From: an uncultured Shimia sp.
GTDB taxonomy: Bacteria > Pseudomonadota > Alphaproteobacteria > Rhodobacterales > Rhodobacteraceae
Reading direction: 5' to 3'
DNA length: 64,000 bases
Assembly: GCF_947493595.1 (NCBI RefSeq)
Contig: NZ_CANLRL010000001.1
Span: 558,001 to 622,000, forward strand
Position 1 is the first letter of the stretch. The number at the start of each line of letters is the position of its first letter. Below are positions 52,239 through 61,815 of the stretch, one piece after another. Made by a program: the position numbers and the translations under genes. The notes under the pieces were generated by a model. That model searched no databases. It had not been told where the DNA came from and saw only the letters and a program-made list of their open reading frames with translations.

Positions 52239-53015
52239 TCACATGGAGAGGTAGTTGTCGGCCAGCGAGTCTCGGTATTTGTCGATCCACTTGGTGTTGA
52301 TCGCCGCAATGGTGCCGTCTGCGTCCAGTTCGGAGAAGCAGCTGTCAAAGGCCACGGACATCTCAGGATCGCGGAAGTTCATGGCGTAGTTGGAGGGCTC
52401 AAAGATGGCGCGGAATTCCAGCGGTTGGCTGGCGTCTACACCTGCGGAGGAACCGGCCTCACGCAGGCTGGCGGCGTAGGCGGCAAAGAGCATGCCGTCA
52501 CCCAAAATGCCGTCAACGCGGCCGCCAAACAGCAGTTTGGACTGAGTCTCCTGATCGGCCATTTCCCGGTAAGAGCCAAAGGAGCCTTGCGCGTCTGATA
52601 GGCCCGGCAGGATACCGGAAGCGCCTTCAAAGGCGGCGATGCTGAGGCCGGCGAGATCATCGAGCGCGCCAAATGTGTTGCCGGAAGAGGCGAGGTAGGA
52701 CACGCCGTTTTGATATGAGATGTAAGGCGCGCTTTGAGCACCATCCATGGGCATGCCAAGAGGCACAGTCATCACGGCGTCGCCGGTGCCGCCTTCATAG
52801 GTGGCCCAGTGACGTGTGAAGGGTTGCACCACGTAGTTTACCTCATGGCCGCAGTGTTCCATCACACGGGTGACAATTTCGGCCTCGCGGCCGGAGCCGT
52901 CAGCGTAGACCATGGGCGGCAGATCTGCAGCCAGGATGGTGACGGTGTCGGCGATGGCAGCGCCGGTGGAAACGGTCAGCGCAATGGCAGAAACCGTGGC
53001 AGTCGTGAATTTCAT
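52239..53015 (-). CDS. periplasmic solute-binding protein, family 3 (polar amino acid type)
   Basis: 258 residues. Start at 53015 (MKFTTATVSAIALTVSTGAAIA, signal peptide) with GAGGAGG upstream. The frame from 53072 lacks one. Family 3 pattern: LAADLPPMVYADGSGREAEIVTRVMEHCG near the start, YVVQPFTRHWATYEGGTGDAVMTVPL, LAGLSIAAFEGASG and the C-terminal ELDADGTIAAINTKWIDKY, all in blocks. No permease or ATPase gene is adjacent, so it is an orphan binding protein, and it could work with a distant transporter or as a sensor. The ligand is unknown. Confidence 0.85.
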   Translation of the reverse strand: MKFTTATVSAIALTVSTGAAIADTVTILAADLPPMVYADGSGREAEIVTRVMEHCGHEVNYVVQPFTRHWATYEGGTGDAVMTVPLGMPMDGAQSAPYISYQNGVSYLASSGNTFGALDDLAGLSIAAFEGASGILPGLSDAQGSFGSYREMADQETQSKLLFGGRVDGILGDGMLFAAYAASLREAGSSAGVDASQPLEFRAIFEPSNYAMNFRDPEMSVAFDSCFSELDADGTIAAINTKWIDKYRDSLADNYLSM

Positions 53016-53202
53016 TTGGGTAGCCTCCTCGCAATTCCTGCAGCAGTCTAGGCACCCAAGTCTTAATGACATCTTAGCCGGAAATAGGTTTTATTTCGGG
53101 CGGTAAACTTATCTAAGTATTTGTTTTGTAACGAAAGTGCGGAGCTTATTTCGTCAGGGTGTTTTGTGACAGTTGGAGACAATTCTAGACAATGCAGTCG
53201 TG

Positions 53203-53229
53203 AAAAAGGCGACCGAACTGGTCGCCTTT
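53203..53229 (-). terminator. intrinsic terminator after the secreted hydrolase gene
   Basis: On the minus strand AAAGGCGACC-AGTTC-GGTCGCCTTT is followed by TT (five T in a row in total), 16 bases after the stop. Confidence 0.85.
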
Positions 53230-53244
53230 GGGAGGAGCGTGCGC

Positions 53245-54546
53245 TTACTGACCCTTGCGCAGGGTTTCAAACCGCAAACCAACTGCCGTGCGGGCAGGGA
53301 AGCCTGTCCAATAGCTGTGATCTGGCTTGAACGTGCCATCTTCCTCTGCGGAGAACACACCGTCTTTGGCAGAGGGGACCAAGTCCAGATAGGCGGCTTT
53401 GTGGCTGTCGTCTTTCAGGTGTAGGTCAAGGAAGGCCGTGGTGAAGTGCTGGGTGATGTTGTTCATGCGCGTGGTGTCCCAGACCGCGTCGGCGTAGTGG
53501 TCAAACGGCGGGAAACCGAGGGTTTCGGACGGTTGCCAACTGGCCATGGGCGCAGGGATCGTTGCAGCGGCGTTGTGGTTTGCGTTCTCAAAGGTGAGCA
53601 GGTGTCGGTCTGTGCCGGTGGTCTGCTCGAAGATGTCTCGTATGGCTGCGTAGACGGACACGTCGTCGACTTCGCCCGCCATCAGCAGGGTTGGTTTGCG
53701 CAGGCCAGCAAGCCCCGTCTCATCCCATAGGCCATAGTTTTTGCCCCAAGGGCCGATGGAGATGATGGCTTTTACGCGATCATCCACAAGGGCTTGGTGC
53801 GTGTCCGTGCCGGACACATTGTGGGCAAGCGTGCCTTGCGGAGGGGCAAAAGGAGACGCTTCGACGCCAGAGGCGAGGCCTGCACCGCCAAAGATCAACG
53901 CGCCGTAGCCGCCCATTGAGTAGCCGATCACGGCTGTGGTCTCCGCGTTGGTGATGGCGCCAATTGGCCCCTCAAGCGCGGCCATGCTGTTGAGCACAAA
54001 TTTCTGGTCAATTGGGCGGTTGAGTAGGGTGGAGCCAAAGGCGGCTTGATCGGCGTAGGTGCTGTCGGTGTGGTCAATGGAGGCCACCACGTAGCCCTTG
54101 GAGGCAAGGTTCTCGCCCAGATGGGAGAGCAGCAGGCGGTTGCCCGGATAGCCGTGGGAGATCACCACCAGCGGGAAGGGGCCGTCTTTGGTTGGTGTGG
54201 CGTCACGGGAGGCACGGCCGGTGAGGGTTGCCGACAATGCTGGGTCACGCAGCACGGTTTCATAGGTGCCGCCTTGGGCTGAACCTTGGGCAGCCGGATA
54301 CCAGATTTCCACAGTTAGGGTGCGATCATAACGCGCGAGTGTGTCTTCGGTGGAATTGAGAACGTCGATCTGATCGGGGTGCGTAAAGGTCCGTGTTGTG
54401 ACGCCGACTGGTTGGGCTCCATAGGGCGCCAAGTCCGGTGCGTCAGGCCGGATAAGGTCAATGCGGTCCTGAGCGGAGAGGGATGTGGCAGCGAGAGTCA
54501 GTGACACGGCGAGCTTTCGAAAGTGAGAGTGAGAAATACCAAACAT
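53245..54546 (-). CDS. secreted alpha/beta hydrolase (dienelactone hydrolase/PAF-acetylhydrolase-like)
   Basis: 433 residues with a signal peptide (MFGISHSHFRKLAVSLTLAATSLSAQ). Hydrolase fold: FPLVVISHGYPGNRLLLSHL (oxyanion loop HG), VIGYSMGGYGAL (nucleophile Ser in GYSMGG), LMAGEVDDVSVY (acid Asp) and FENANHNAAA (His). This order and the long N-terminal extension match lipases/esterases annotated as PAF-acetylhydrolase-like or dienelactone hydrolase. The substrate is unknown, with extracellular esters likely. It is single, between a terminator and the divergent ppk2 gene. Confidence 0.85.
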   Translation of the reverse strand: MFGISHSHFRKLAVSLTLAATSLSAQDRIDLIRPDAPDLAPYGAQPVGVTTRTFTHPDQIDVLNSTEDTLARYDRTLTVEIWYPAAQGSAQGGTYETVLRDPALSATLTGRASRDATPTKDGPFPLVVISHGYPGNRLLLSHLGENLASKGYVVASIDHTDSTYADQAAFGSTLLNRPIDQKFVLNSMAALEGPIGAITNAETTAVIGYSMGGYGALIFGGAGLASGVEASPFAPPQGTLAHNVSGTDTHQALVDDRVKAIISIGPWGKNYGLWDETGLAGLRKPTLLMAGEVDDVSVYAAIRDIFEQTTGTDRHLLTFENANHNAAATIPAPMASWQPSETLGFPPFDHYADAVWDTTRMNNITQHFTTAFLDLHLKDDSHKAAYLDLVPSAKDGVFSAEEDGTFKPDHSYWTGFPARTAVGLRFETLRKGQ

Positions 54547-54784
54547 AAACGTCCTCCAATGACTGGGAAAAGTCTAGGGGGACAGGGTGCACCAATCTAC
54601 CTGAGCGTGATTTGGCGACGTGAGGTCATTGTGTACAGGTGTGTACCGAAGGATTGGGCGGAATGCCTGTTTTTATTGGCGGAAACCCACAAAATTGAAG
54701 ATTCAGTTGACGTGTATCAAAGAGAATTTTTGCGCGCGGTGGTAGGTCAAAGCCATCTCATGAAACGTAAGAAAGGAGACGCAT

Positions 54785-55747
54785 ATGGATGACCAGTTGG
54801 ACGGTGTGGTGCAGGTGAAAGAAGTTGTGACGGAGGCTGTTGAGGACGGCTCTCAGGCCGTGGAAACCGCTGAAGCTGGGGCTGGTAATGAGCCGTCAGC
54901 GGATGAGTTGCGCCGCGCGTTTGAGAAAGGCCAGTACCCTTATCCCAAGAAGCTGTCCCGCCGGTCTTATGAGAAGCAGAAAGCAGAATTGCAGGCGGAG
55001 CTGCTGAAGGTGCAGCTCTGGGCGCAGGAAACCGGCCAGAAGTTTGTGATGCTGTTTGAGGGGCGGGATGCAGCCGGCAAAGGCGGTACAATCAAGCGCT
55101 TTACGGAGCACCTCAATCCACGGTCTGCACGGGTGGTGGCATTGAACAAGCCCACCGATGAGGAGCGCGGCCAGTGGTATTTCCAACGCTACATCGACCA
55201 CCTGCCAACCACTGGCGAAATGGTGCTTTATGACCGCAGCTGGTACAACCGCGCCGGTGTGGAGCGGGTGATGGGCTTCTGCGAGCCGGGCGAATACCTC
55301 GAGTTCATGCGTCAGACTCCGGATTTGGAGCGGATGTTGGTGCGCTCGGGCATTCGGCTTTACAAATACTGGTTTTCGGTCACGCAGGACGAGCAGAAAC
55401 GCCGGTTTGAAAGCCGGGAGACCGATCCGCTTAAGCAGTGGAAGTTGAGCCCAATTGACAAAGCCTCGCTGTCCAAGTGGAGCGATTACACCGAGGCCAA
55501 AGAGGCGATGTTCTTTTATACCGACACTGCTGACGCGCCGTGGACGGTTGTGAAATCCAACGACAAAAAGCGGGCGCGTTTGAACTGCATGCGGCATTTC
55601 CTGGCCTCGTTGGACTATCCCGGCAAAGACCACAGTATTGTGGAGCAGGCGGACCCGTTGATTGTGAACACCGCAAGCCATGTGATCCATCAGTCCGATC
55701 ACATTCTGGGGGCGGCGTTGCACCCGGATACCCGTAAGCCGCGCTAA
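54785..55747 (+). CDS. ppk2: polyphosphate kinase 2, class I
   Basis: 320 residues. Uses polyphosphate to phosphorylate nucleoside diphosphates. Walker A GRDAAGKGG (93-101), the lid-region WYFQRYIDHLPTTGEMVLYDRSWYNRAGVERVMGF (in blocks; Walker B D150 in YDRSWYNR) and SVTQDEQKRRFESRETDPLKQWKLSPID are diagnostic of PPK2. The acidic N-terminal 45 residues are an extension without a fold signal. Ribosome-binding site GAAAGGAGA. It ends 4 bases inside the convergent DUF2461 gene's stop region. Confidence 0.94.
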   Translation: MDDQLDGVVQVKEVVTEAVEDGSQAVETAEAGAGNEPSADELRRAFEKGQYPYPKKLSRRSYEKQKAELQAELLKVQLWAQETGQKFVMLFEGRDAAGKGGTIKRFTEHLNPRSARVVALNKPTDEERGQWYFQRYIDHLPTTGEMVLYDRSWYNRAGVERVMGFCEPGEYLEFMRQTPDLERMLVRSGIRLYKYWFSVTQDEQKRRFESRETDPLKQWKLSPIDKASLSKWSDYTEAKEAMFFYTDTADAPWTVVKSNDKKRARLNCMRHFLASLDYPGKDHSIVEQADPLIVNTASHVIHQSDHILGAALHPDTRKPR

Positions 55748-56388
55748 AGCGCGGCGAGCATCTGCGTGAGCGGCTGTAGGTTTTGAAAGGCGGTCTCCAA
55801 CTGTGAAGTGAGGCCGCCTTTTGTGATGTCGCTTTCCTCAAAGTCAAACCAGACGGTGCAGCTTTTGCGTTTGAGCAGGGCGGCTTGTGGATGGTCTTTG
55901 TCAAAGGGGACAGGCACCCGTTTGAGCTCCGGGCTGTCCATGCGGGCGCCTTGGCATTGCAGGTCTGCAATGGCTCCAGCAAGCTGTACGCCCTTGGGGC
56001 CATCGACGGCCGCGCGCCAGCGGGTCAGTTGGTTTTTGTCAAATCCCATGATGCCGCCACCTACAGACAGGTAGTTCCGCCCAATGCCAAAGAAATAGCC
56101 GACGGGCGGTGAGGACCACAGCATGTGCAGATGCAGGTGGTAGGGTGTTTTGTCTCTGGAAAACCGCACATCTCGGTGCGGGCGGAACAGTTTGGTGGAG
56201 GGCACTTGGCCAGTTTGTTTTTCCAGCGAGGCTGCCATCGTGTCGAGCAAAGCCAAAGCGGGCGTTTTGAGCTGGGCCTCATAGGTGGGTTTGTTGTCGT
56301 TAAACCATTCTTTGGTGTTGTTGTCGGCCAACGCGTTAAGAAAAGCGCGGCTGTCGGAAATCAATGTGGCAAAGGGATCGGCGGACAT
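55744..56388 (-). CDS. DUF2461-family protein
   Basis: 214 residues, start at 56388 (MSADPFATLISDSRAFLNALADNN). Recognised by LADNNTKEWFNDNKPTYEAQ, LFRPHRDVRFSRDKTPYHLHLHM and YFFGIGRNYLSVGGGIMGFD, the ordered blocks of DUF2461 (TIGR02453). The aromatic and basic residues in these blocks are conserved, but the activity is unknown. No signal peptide. It converges on ppk2 and is divergent from the MATE gene by about 107 bases. Confidence 0.85.
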   Translation of the reverse strand: MSADPFATLISDSRAFLNALADNNTKEWFNDNKPTYEAQLKTPALALLDTMAASLEKQTGQVPSTKLFRPHRDVRFSRDKTPYHLHLHMLWSSPPVGYFFGIGRNYLSVGGGIMGFDKNQLTRWRAAVDGPKGVQLAGAIADLQCQGARMDSPELKRVPVPFDKDHPQAALLKRKSCTVWFDFEESDITKGGLTSQLETAFQNLQPLTQMLAAL

Positions 56389-56495
56389 GGGGGAACCTTG
56401 TTCTATCAATGTGGTCCATGGTGGCAGAGGGGGGATTTTTGATCAACGCAAAGGCGGGCCTTGCTCTGCCTAATTAACAAGCTTACTGCTTGGGC

Positions 56496-57893
56496 ATGAC
56501 ACCTACACAATCGACCTCCCCCATGCGGACGTCTGACCACGTTCGCGCCCTTTTGCGCATTGGCTTGCCGCTGATTGGCGGCCATGTGGCGCAGTTTGGA
56601 ATCGGTCTGACCGACACGGTCATGCTTGGCTGGTACTCCGTGGAGGCACTGGCCGCTGTGGTGCTGGGCAGCACGTTTTTCTTTGTGATCTTCATTCTGG
56701 GATCGGGTTTTGCCATTGCGGTGATGCCCCTGGTGGCTGAGGCCGATGCGGAAGGGGACGAACAAGCCCTGCGGCGTGTGACTCGTATGGGGCTGTGGCT
56801 GTCGGTGATTTTTGGCGTGGTGGTGCAGCCACTGTTTATGCTCTCCGGACCGATCTTGTTGTCGTTGCAACAGGCGCCAGATGTGGCGGAACTGGCGCAG
56901 GCCTATTTGCGGATCGCAGGGCTTGGGTTGGTCCCGGCTCTTTTGGTGATGGTGCTCAAGTCCTATTTGGCGGCGCTGGAACACACCCGTGTGGTGTTCT
57001 GGGTCACCGTGGCCGCTGTGCCGGTGAATGCGGTGGTGAACTACGGGCTGATTTTTGGCAACTGGGGCTTGCCGGAGATGGGCGTGCGTGGCGCGGCGAT
57101 TGCCTCGATCCTGGTGCAGTTTGTGTCTCTCGTAGGGGTGATCCTCTACGCCATCAAGGCGTTGCCACAGCATGACCTCTTTGCCCGCATCTGGCGGCCG
57201 GATTGGGAGGTTTTTGCCAAAGTGTTTCGGCTGGGGCTGCCGATTGGCCTCACAAATCTGGCGGAGGTGGGGCTGTTCTCGGCGTCGTCCATTATGATGG
57301 GGTGGCTGGGCACGGTCACGCTGGCAGCGCATGGCATTGCGCTGCAATTGGCCAGCTTGGCCTTTATGATCCACTTGGGTTTGTCCAATGCGGCGACGGT
57401 GCGCGCGGGCAATGCCATGGGGCGCAAAGACGCGGACCATATGGCGCGCGGCGCTTGGGTGGCGATTGTGGCTTCTCTGTTGATGGCCTTTGTTGCCGTG
57501 GCGATTTTCCTGATTTTCCCGGAACAGCTTTTGGGCGCCTTTATTGACCCGCAAGAGGTGCAACGCGACGCGATTGTCGCCACAGGTGTGACCCTGCTTT
57601 ATGTGGCGGCGCTGTTTCAGGTGATGGATGGGGCGCAGGTGATGGCTCTGGGGTTGTTGCGCGGTGTGCAAGACACCCGTGGCCCAATGGTGATTGCTGC
57701 AATCAGTTATTGGGGCATCGGCGTGCCAAGCGCCTATGTGCTGGGCTTCACCTTTGGGATGGGCGGCGAAGGTGTCTGGCTGGGGCTTGTCTGCGGTCTG
57801 ACTGCGGCGGGAATCCTGCTGATGTACCGTTTCTGGGTTACAGATTTAAACCGCCTGCGTAAGCGGTTCTCCGAGAAAAAGGTGTCGGTTTAA
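56496..57893 (+). CDS. MATE-family efflux transporter
   Basis: 465 residues with 12 hydrophobic helices in two similar halves, as in MATE (multidrug and toxin extrusion, NorM-like) exporters driven by sodium or protons. Typical blocks: RALLRIGLPLIGGHVAQFGIGLTDTVMLG near helix 1, VMPLVAEADAEGDE between halves, FRLGLPIGLTNLAEVGLFSASSIMMG opening the second half, and QVMALGLLRGVQDTR. The start could be 56496 or the ATG at 56523. Substrate unknown. It is single, followed by a dispersed element copy. Confidence 0.9.
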   Translation: MTPTQSTSPMRTSDHVRALLRIGLPLIGGHVAQFGIGLTDTVMLGWYSVEALAAVVLGSTFFFVIFILGSGFAIAVMPLVAEADAEGDEQALRRVTRMGLWLSVIFGVVVQPLFMLSGPILLSLQQAPDVAELAQAYLRIAGLGLVPALLVMVLKSYLAALEHTRVVFWVTVAAVPVNAVVNYGLIFGNWGLPEMGVRGAAIASILVQFVSLVGVILYAIKALPQHDLFARIWRPDWEVFAKVFRLGLPIGLTNLAEVGLFSASSIMMGWLGTVTLAAHGIALQLASLAFMIHLGLSNAATVRAGNAMGRKDADHMARGAWVAIVASLLMAFVAVAIFLIFPEQLLGAFIDPQEVQRDAIVATGVTLLYVAALFQVMDGAQVMALGLLRGVQDTRGPMVIAAISYWGIGVPSAYVLGFTFGMGGEGVWLGLVCGLTAAGILLMYRFWVTDLNRLRKRFSEKKVSV

Positions 57894-57909
57894 CACCGAC
57901 ACCCGCAAT

Positions 57910-57968
57910 TCTCATTCCACAAATATCCTGGGGAGTCCCATCAAGGATGGGACGGGGCAAAGCCCCTC
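57910..57968 (+). repeat. dispersed intergenic element, copy 5
   Basis: TTCTCATTCCACAAATATCC (a diverged core) starts 17 bases after the MATE stop on the same strand. It is followed by TGGGGAGTCCCATC-AAG-GATGGGAC and GGGGC-AAA-GCCCC hairpins, the same two-hairpin order as copy 1. It lies between convergent genes and may terminate both. Confidence 0.65.
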
Positions 57969-58376
57969 TTATTTTTTGCCCTTGAGCAGGCGATCCGCCT
58001 TTTTGCGCACCAGTACAGAGCGTAGATCATGCATCGCCAGTAGCAATGTGTCGGTGATCTGCTCCAACTGATCCGGTGTGGCTTTGGACTGTACCCACTG
58101 CGACGTCAGGTTTAGATGATCGACCGTGCGCAGGATGTCGTCCACGGTGCGCGCGTCCAAAAGCGCGCGGCGCTCTGCCATCCAAGCGTTGATCTCGGCC
58201 TTGTCTTCCTTGGTCAGCTTGGTGTCACCATGGGGTTTCACATCGCCGTTCTTGATGTTGACGACCGCGATCTGATCCATTTCGATCCGGCGCTGACGGT
58301 TCTCCGTGTCGACACGGAACACCACAGCGCCGTTTTCGCGGACGCGGAAGTAGTAGTCTGGCAGGTCACTGCTCAT
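57969..58376 (-). CDS. conserved small cytosolic protein, unknown function
   Basis: 135 residues, no signal or membrane segment. The N-terminal part has a beta-rich look (YYFRVRENGAVVFRVDTENRQRRIEMDQIAVVNIKNG in blocks) like a small PH- or Tudor-like fold. The C-terminal part is helical and basic at the end (LVRKKADRLLKGKK). It contains EIMxx-free sequence with HGDTKLTKED. I recognise no characterised family. It is 27 bases downstream of aspC, the same strand, and probably co-transcribed. Confidence 0.6.
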   Translation of the reverse strand: MSSDLPDYYFRVRENGAVVFRVDTENRQRRIEMDQIAVVNIKNGDVKPHGDTKLTKEDKAEINAWMAERRALLDARTVDDILRTVDHLNLTSQWVQSKATPDQLEQITDTLLLAMHDLRSVLVRKKADRLLKGKK

Positions 58377-58403
58377 GGGCCACCTTTTGGTTTGGATCCG
58401 CGT

Positions 58404-59639
<1,236 letters not shown>

Positions 59640-59687
59640 TTAGGGTGCGCGGGAAGGCCGTTCAAGGCTGAAACCAAAGGAATGTAT

Positions 59688-60089
59688 ATGTCACAGGACC
59701 AAGTAGAACCGCTGACCGATGAGGGGTGGTACGGTGAAGATGTGGCGACCTTTGGCGATCGCTTGGCGGCGGCGCGCGACGCGGCGGGGCTGAAGCAGGG
59801 AGAACTGGCCAAGCGGTTGGGTATCAAACGCAGCACCCTATCTAATTGGGAAGGCGATCTGAGCGAGCCACGCGCCAACCGGCTGTCGATGATGGCGGGC
59901 TTGTTAAATGTGTCCGTTGGTTGGTTGCTGACGGGTGACGGTGACGGTGTGGAGATGCCCGGTGACGAAGAGAGCGCCGACACGGATTTGCTCGCGATTG
60001 TGCAGGAAATCCGGGTGATCCGCAGCCGTATGAAGAATGATCTGGAAAAACTCGCGCGTCTGGAGAAGGCGCTGCGCAACAAAGTGTGA
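59688..60089 (+). CDS. XRE-family helix-turn-helix regulator
   Basis: 133 residues. ATG at 59688 (MSQDQVEPLTDEGWYGED), 6 bases after AAAGGA. Another ATG at 59682 is too close to it. A lambda-repressor-type HTH spans about 27-80 (FGDRLAAARDAAGLKQGELAKRLGIKRSTLSNWEGDLSEPRANRLSMMAGLLNV in blocks). A C-terminal coiled-coil-like tail (IVQEIRVIRSRMKNDLEKLARLEKAL) probably dimerises it. It lies directly ahead of sdhE (5 bases apart), so it may be part of that unit. Confidence 0.88.
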   Translation: MSQDQVEPLTDEGWYGEDVATFGDRLAAARDAAGLKQGELAKRLGIKRSTLSNWEGDLSEPRANRLSMMAGLLNVSVGWLLTGDGDGVEMPGDEESADTDLLAIVQEIRVIRSRMKNDLEKLARLEKALRNKV

Positions 60090-60094
60090 AGACA

Positions 60095-60388
60095 ATGGAC
60101 ATCCCCAAACCCGCTCCGAATCCAGCAAATGAGACCCATGAGAATCGTCTGAAACGCATGCAGATGCGGTCGATGCGGCGTGGGATCAAAGAAATGGACA
60201 TTATTCTGGAGCGCTATGCGGCGGACAATTTGTCCACCATGGACGCGGCGACGCTGGATCTTTATGATGCTTTGCTGCACGAGAATGATCAGGACTTATA
60301 TCAATGGGTTACGGGGCAAAAATCAGCTCCGGCGCAGTTCGCAGCGATGATTTTGGACATTTCCACAGCCATCAGTGGCCCAAATTGA
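60095..60388 (+). CDS. sdhE: succinate dehydrogenase assembly factor (SdhE/Sdh5, DUF339)
   Basis: 97 residues. Attaches FAD to succinate dehydrogenase subunit A. Start at 60095 (MDIPKPAPNPANETHENR). The diagnostic helical blocks are RSMRRGIKEMDIILERYA (the RGxxE core) and YDALLHENDQDLYQWVTGQ. N- and C-terminal tails are short. It follows the XRE gene by 5 bases and overlaps its TGA in neither frame. No sdh gene is in the window. Confidence 0.92.
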   Translation: MDIPKPAPNPANETHENRLKRMQMRSMRRGIKEMDIILERYAADNLSTMDAATLDLYDALLHENDQDLYQWVTGQKSAPAQFAAMILDISTAISGPN

Positions 60389-60479
60389 CGCGAATTTGTG
60401 ACGTCTTTTGGGCGGTTTAACCTCTTGTTGGGCTTTTTCGGTCAATCTGTTTGCTAGACAAAGCTGACGGAGAACTAGA

Positions 60480-60977
60480 ATGAGCTTTCATTCACCAATG
60501 GAAAGTGGGCCAGAGCAGTCGTTTATGACTGACTACTTGGACTCACTGGCGCTTGTTGAGCGCCTGCACCGGCTGTTGCTGGATGTGATCAAAGACGAAT
60601 TTGAGCGTGTTGGGGTTATCGAAATCAATGCGGTACAGGCGCTGTTGCTGTTCAATATTGGCGACAACGAAGTGACGGCAGGCGAATTGAAGACCCGTGG
60701 TTACTACCAAGGCTCCAATGTGAGCTACAATCTGAAGAAGCTGGTCGATGCGGGCTACATGCATCATCAGCGTTGCGAAATCGACCGCCGTTCTGTGCGT
60801 GTGCGGCTGACCGACAAAGGTCGTGAAATCCGCGATGTGATTTCCAAGCTGTTTGCGCGTCATGCCGAAGGCCTTCAGGCCAAAGGCGTACTGGGCGAAG
60901 ACGGTATTGAGCAGATCACCCACGCGTTGCGTCGTGTGGAACGGTATTGGACCGACCAGATCCGCTACATCTACTAA
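60480..60977 (+). CDS. MarR-type winged-helix regulator
   Basis: 165 residues. The winged helix lies at about 45-120: EINAVQALLLFNIGDNEVTAGELKTRGYYQGSNVSYNLKKLVDAGYMHHQRCEIDRRSVRVRLTDKG in blocks, with a MarR-like Asp-Arg-Arg wing. Long helices at both ends (EFERVGVIEI start, ALRRVERYWTDQIRYIY end) should dimerise. The GYYQGSNVSYN recognition helix resembles the alphaproteobacterial LdtR group, which links to cell-wall remodelling. This is a weak pointer. The target gene is unknown. Confidence 0.82.
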   Translation: MSFHSPMESGPEQSFMTDYLDSLALVERLHRLLLDVIKDEFERVGVIEINAVQALLLFNIGDNEVTAGELKTRGYYQGSNVSYNLKKLVDAGYMHHQRCEIDRRSVRVRLTDKGREIRDVISKLFARHAEGLQAKGVLGEDGIEQITHALRRVERYWTDQIRYIY

Positions 60978-61105
60978 ATTCCCGGACACCCTAGAACGGG
61001 GAATCCGCGGCTTTTGCGCGTCAGCCTAGAAAGGCACGGCGCGCTTTCCCCATTTCGGGTGTTCAACTTGGCGACTCGTTGGTTCTTTGCCATTCGCATG
61101 GCTGA

Positions 61106-61807
61106 CTATTGTGCGTGTACCAGAGAGAGACCTTCCAACTCGCGCAACAGCTTGCGGGTCATCGCGGCTTCGTAGTCTGCAAACCCATGGGCCACTTCGA
61201 CAAATGCATCCGGCCCTCGGATCACCCGTGCGTTGAAATAGGCAATGAGGTTTGCTGTTTCTTCCCGCGACTCGCCGGAGGGACGGGACGTGCCAGCCCC
61301 TATCACCAGCGCGTTGACTGTGATTTTAGCGGATAACAAAATGTCGCGTGGCAAGCGGCCGGTGTTGGCGATGCCATCGCCCGAGATGTCCAAGGTCCAG
61401 CGCCAGCAGTCGGGTTGAGTGTGCAAAAGCTCTGCACCAAACAGCATAGCGGGACCAAGGCCGGTGGAGACGTCCATTTTGGGGCGGCTATGGCCGCGCA
61501 AGGTCGTGGTCACATCGGAAAGCGCCGCTTGAGAGGTGATTGGCATCCAGGGTGCGATCATGTTCTGGTGATCCGGACCGCTCCACTCATAGACTGACAC
61601 ATACACTGGTGCTGCACCGGGTTGCAGCAGCGCGTTCACCACTCTTGGGTTCTCAAGAGCGGAGGCCAAGCCATTGAGTTGCATGTGATATTCAGTTTCG
61701 TTCACCGAGCCAGACACGTCCAAACCAAGCGCCAATGCCTGACGACAGCTGGCTTGGGCGGCCTGTGTCAGTGCGATCAGAACAACAGCACAGAGACTGC
61801 GCAACAT
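61106..61807 (-). CDS. secreted DUF1194 von Willebrand factor A-like protein, copy A
   Basis: 233 residues. ATG at 61807 (MLRSLCAVVLIALTQAAQASC, signal peptide). The TTG at 61819 would overlap the previous gene more. VWA-like fold: LALGLDVSGSVNETEYHMQL carries the DxSGS metal-ion-dependent adhesion motif, VYEWSG and STGLGPAMLFGA follow, and LDISGDGIANTGRLPRD supplies a second Asp. The Asn/Ser/Thr pattern and length match DUF1194. Tandem paralog of the upstream gene, 8 bases apart. Function unknown, perhaps ligand or surface binding. Confidence 0.83.
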   Translation of the reverse strand: MLRSLCAVVLIALTQAAQASCRQALALGLDVSGSVNETEYHMQLNGLASALENPRVVNALLQPGAAPVYVSVYEWSGPDHQNMIAPWMPITSQAALSDVTTTLRGHSRPKMDVSTGLGPAMLFGAELLHTQPDCWRWTLDISGDGIANTGRLPRDILLSAKITVNALVIGAGTSRPSGESREETANLIAYFNARVIRGPDAFVEVAHGFADYEAAMTRKLLRELEGLSLVHAQ

Positions 61808-61815
61808 CGGAGGGC

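Noticed and set aside
54633-54646. GTACA-GGTG-TGTAC inverted repeat ahead of ppk2
   Set aside because: Arms of only 5 bases, and nothing else links it to a regulator. Too weak to list as an operator.
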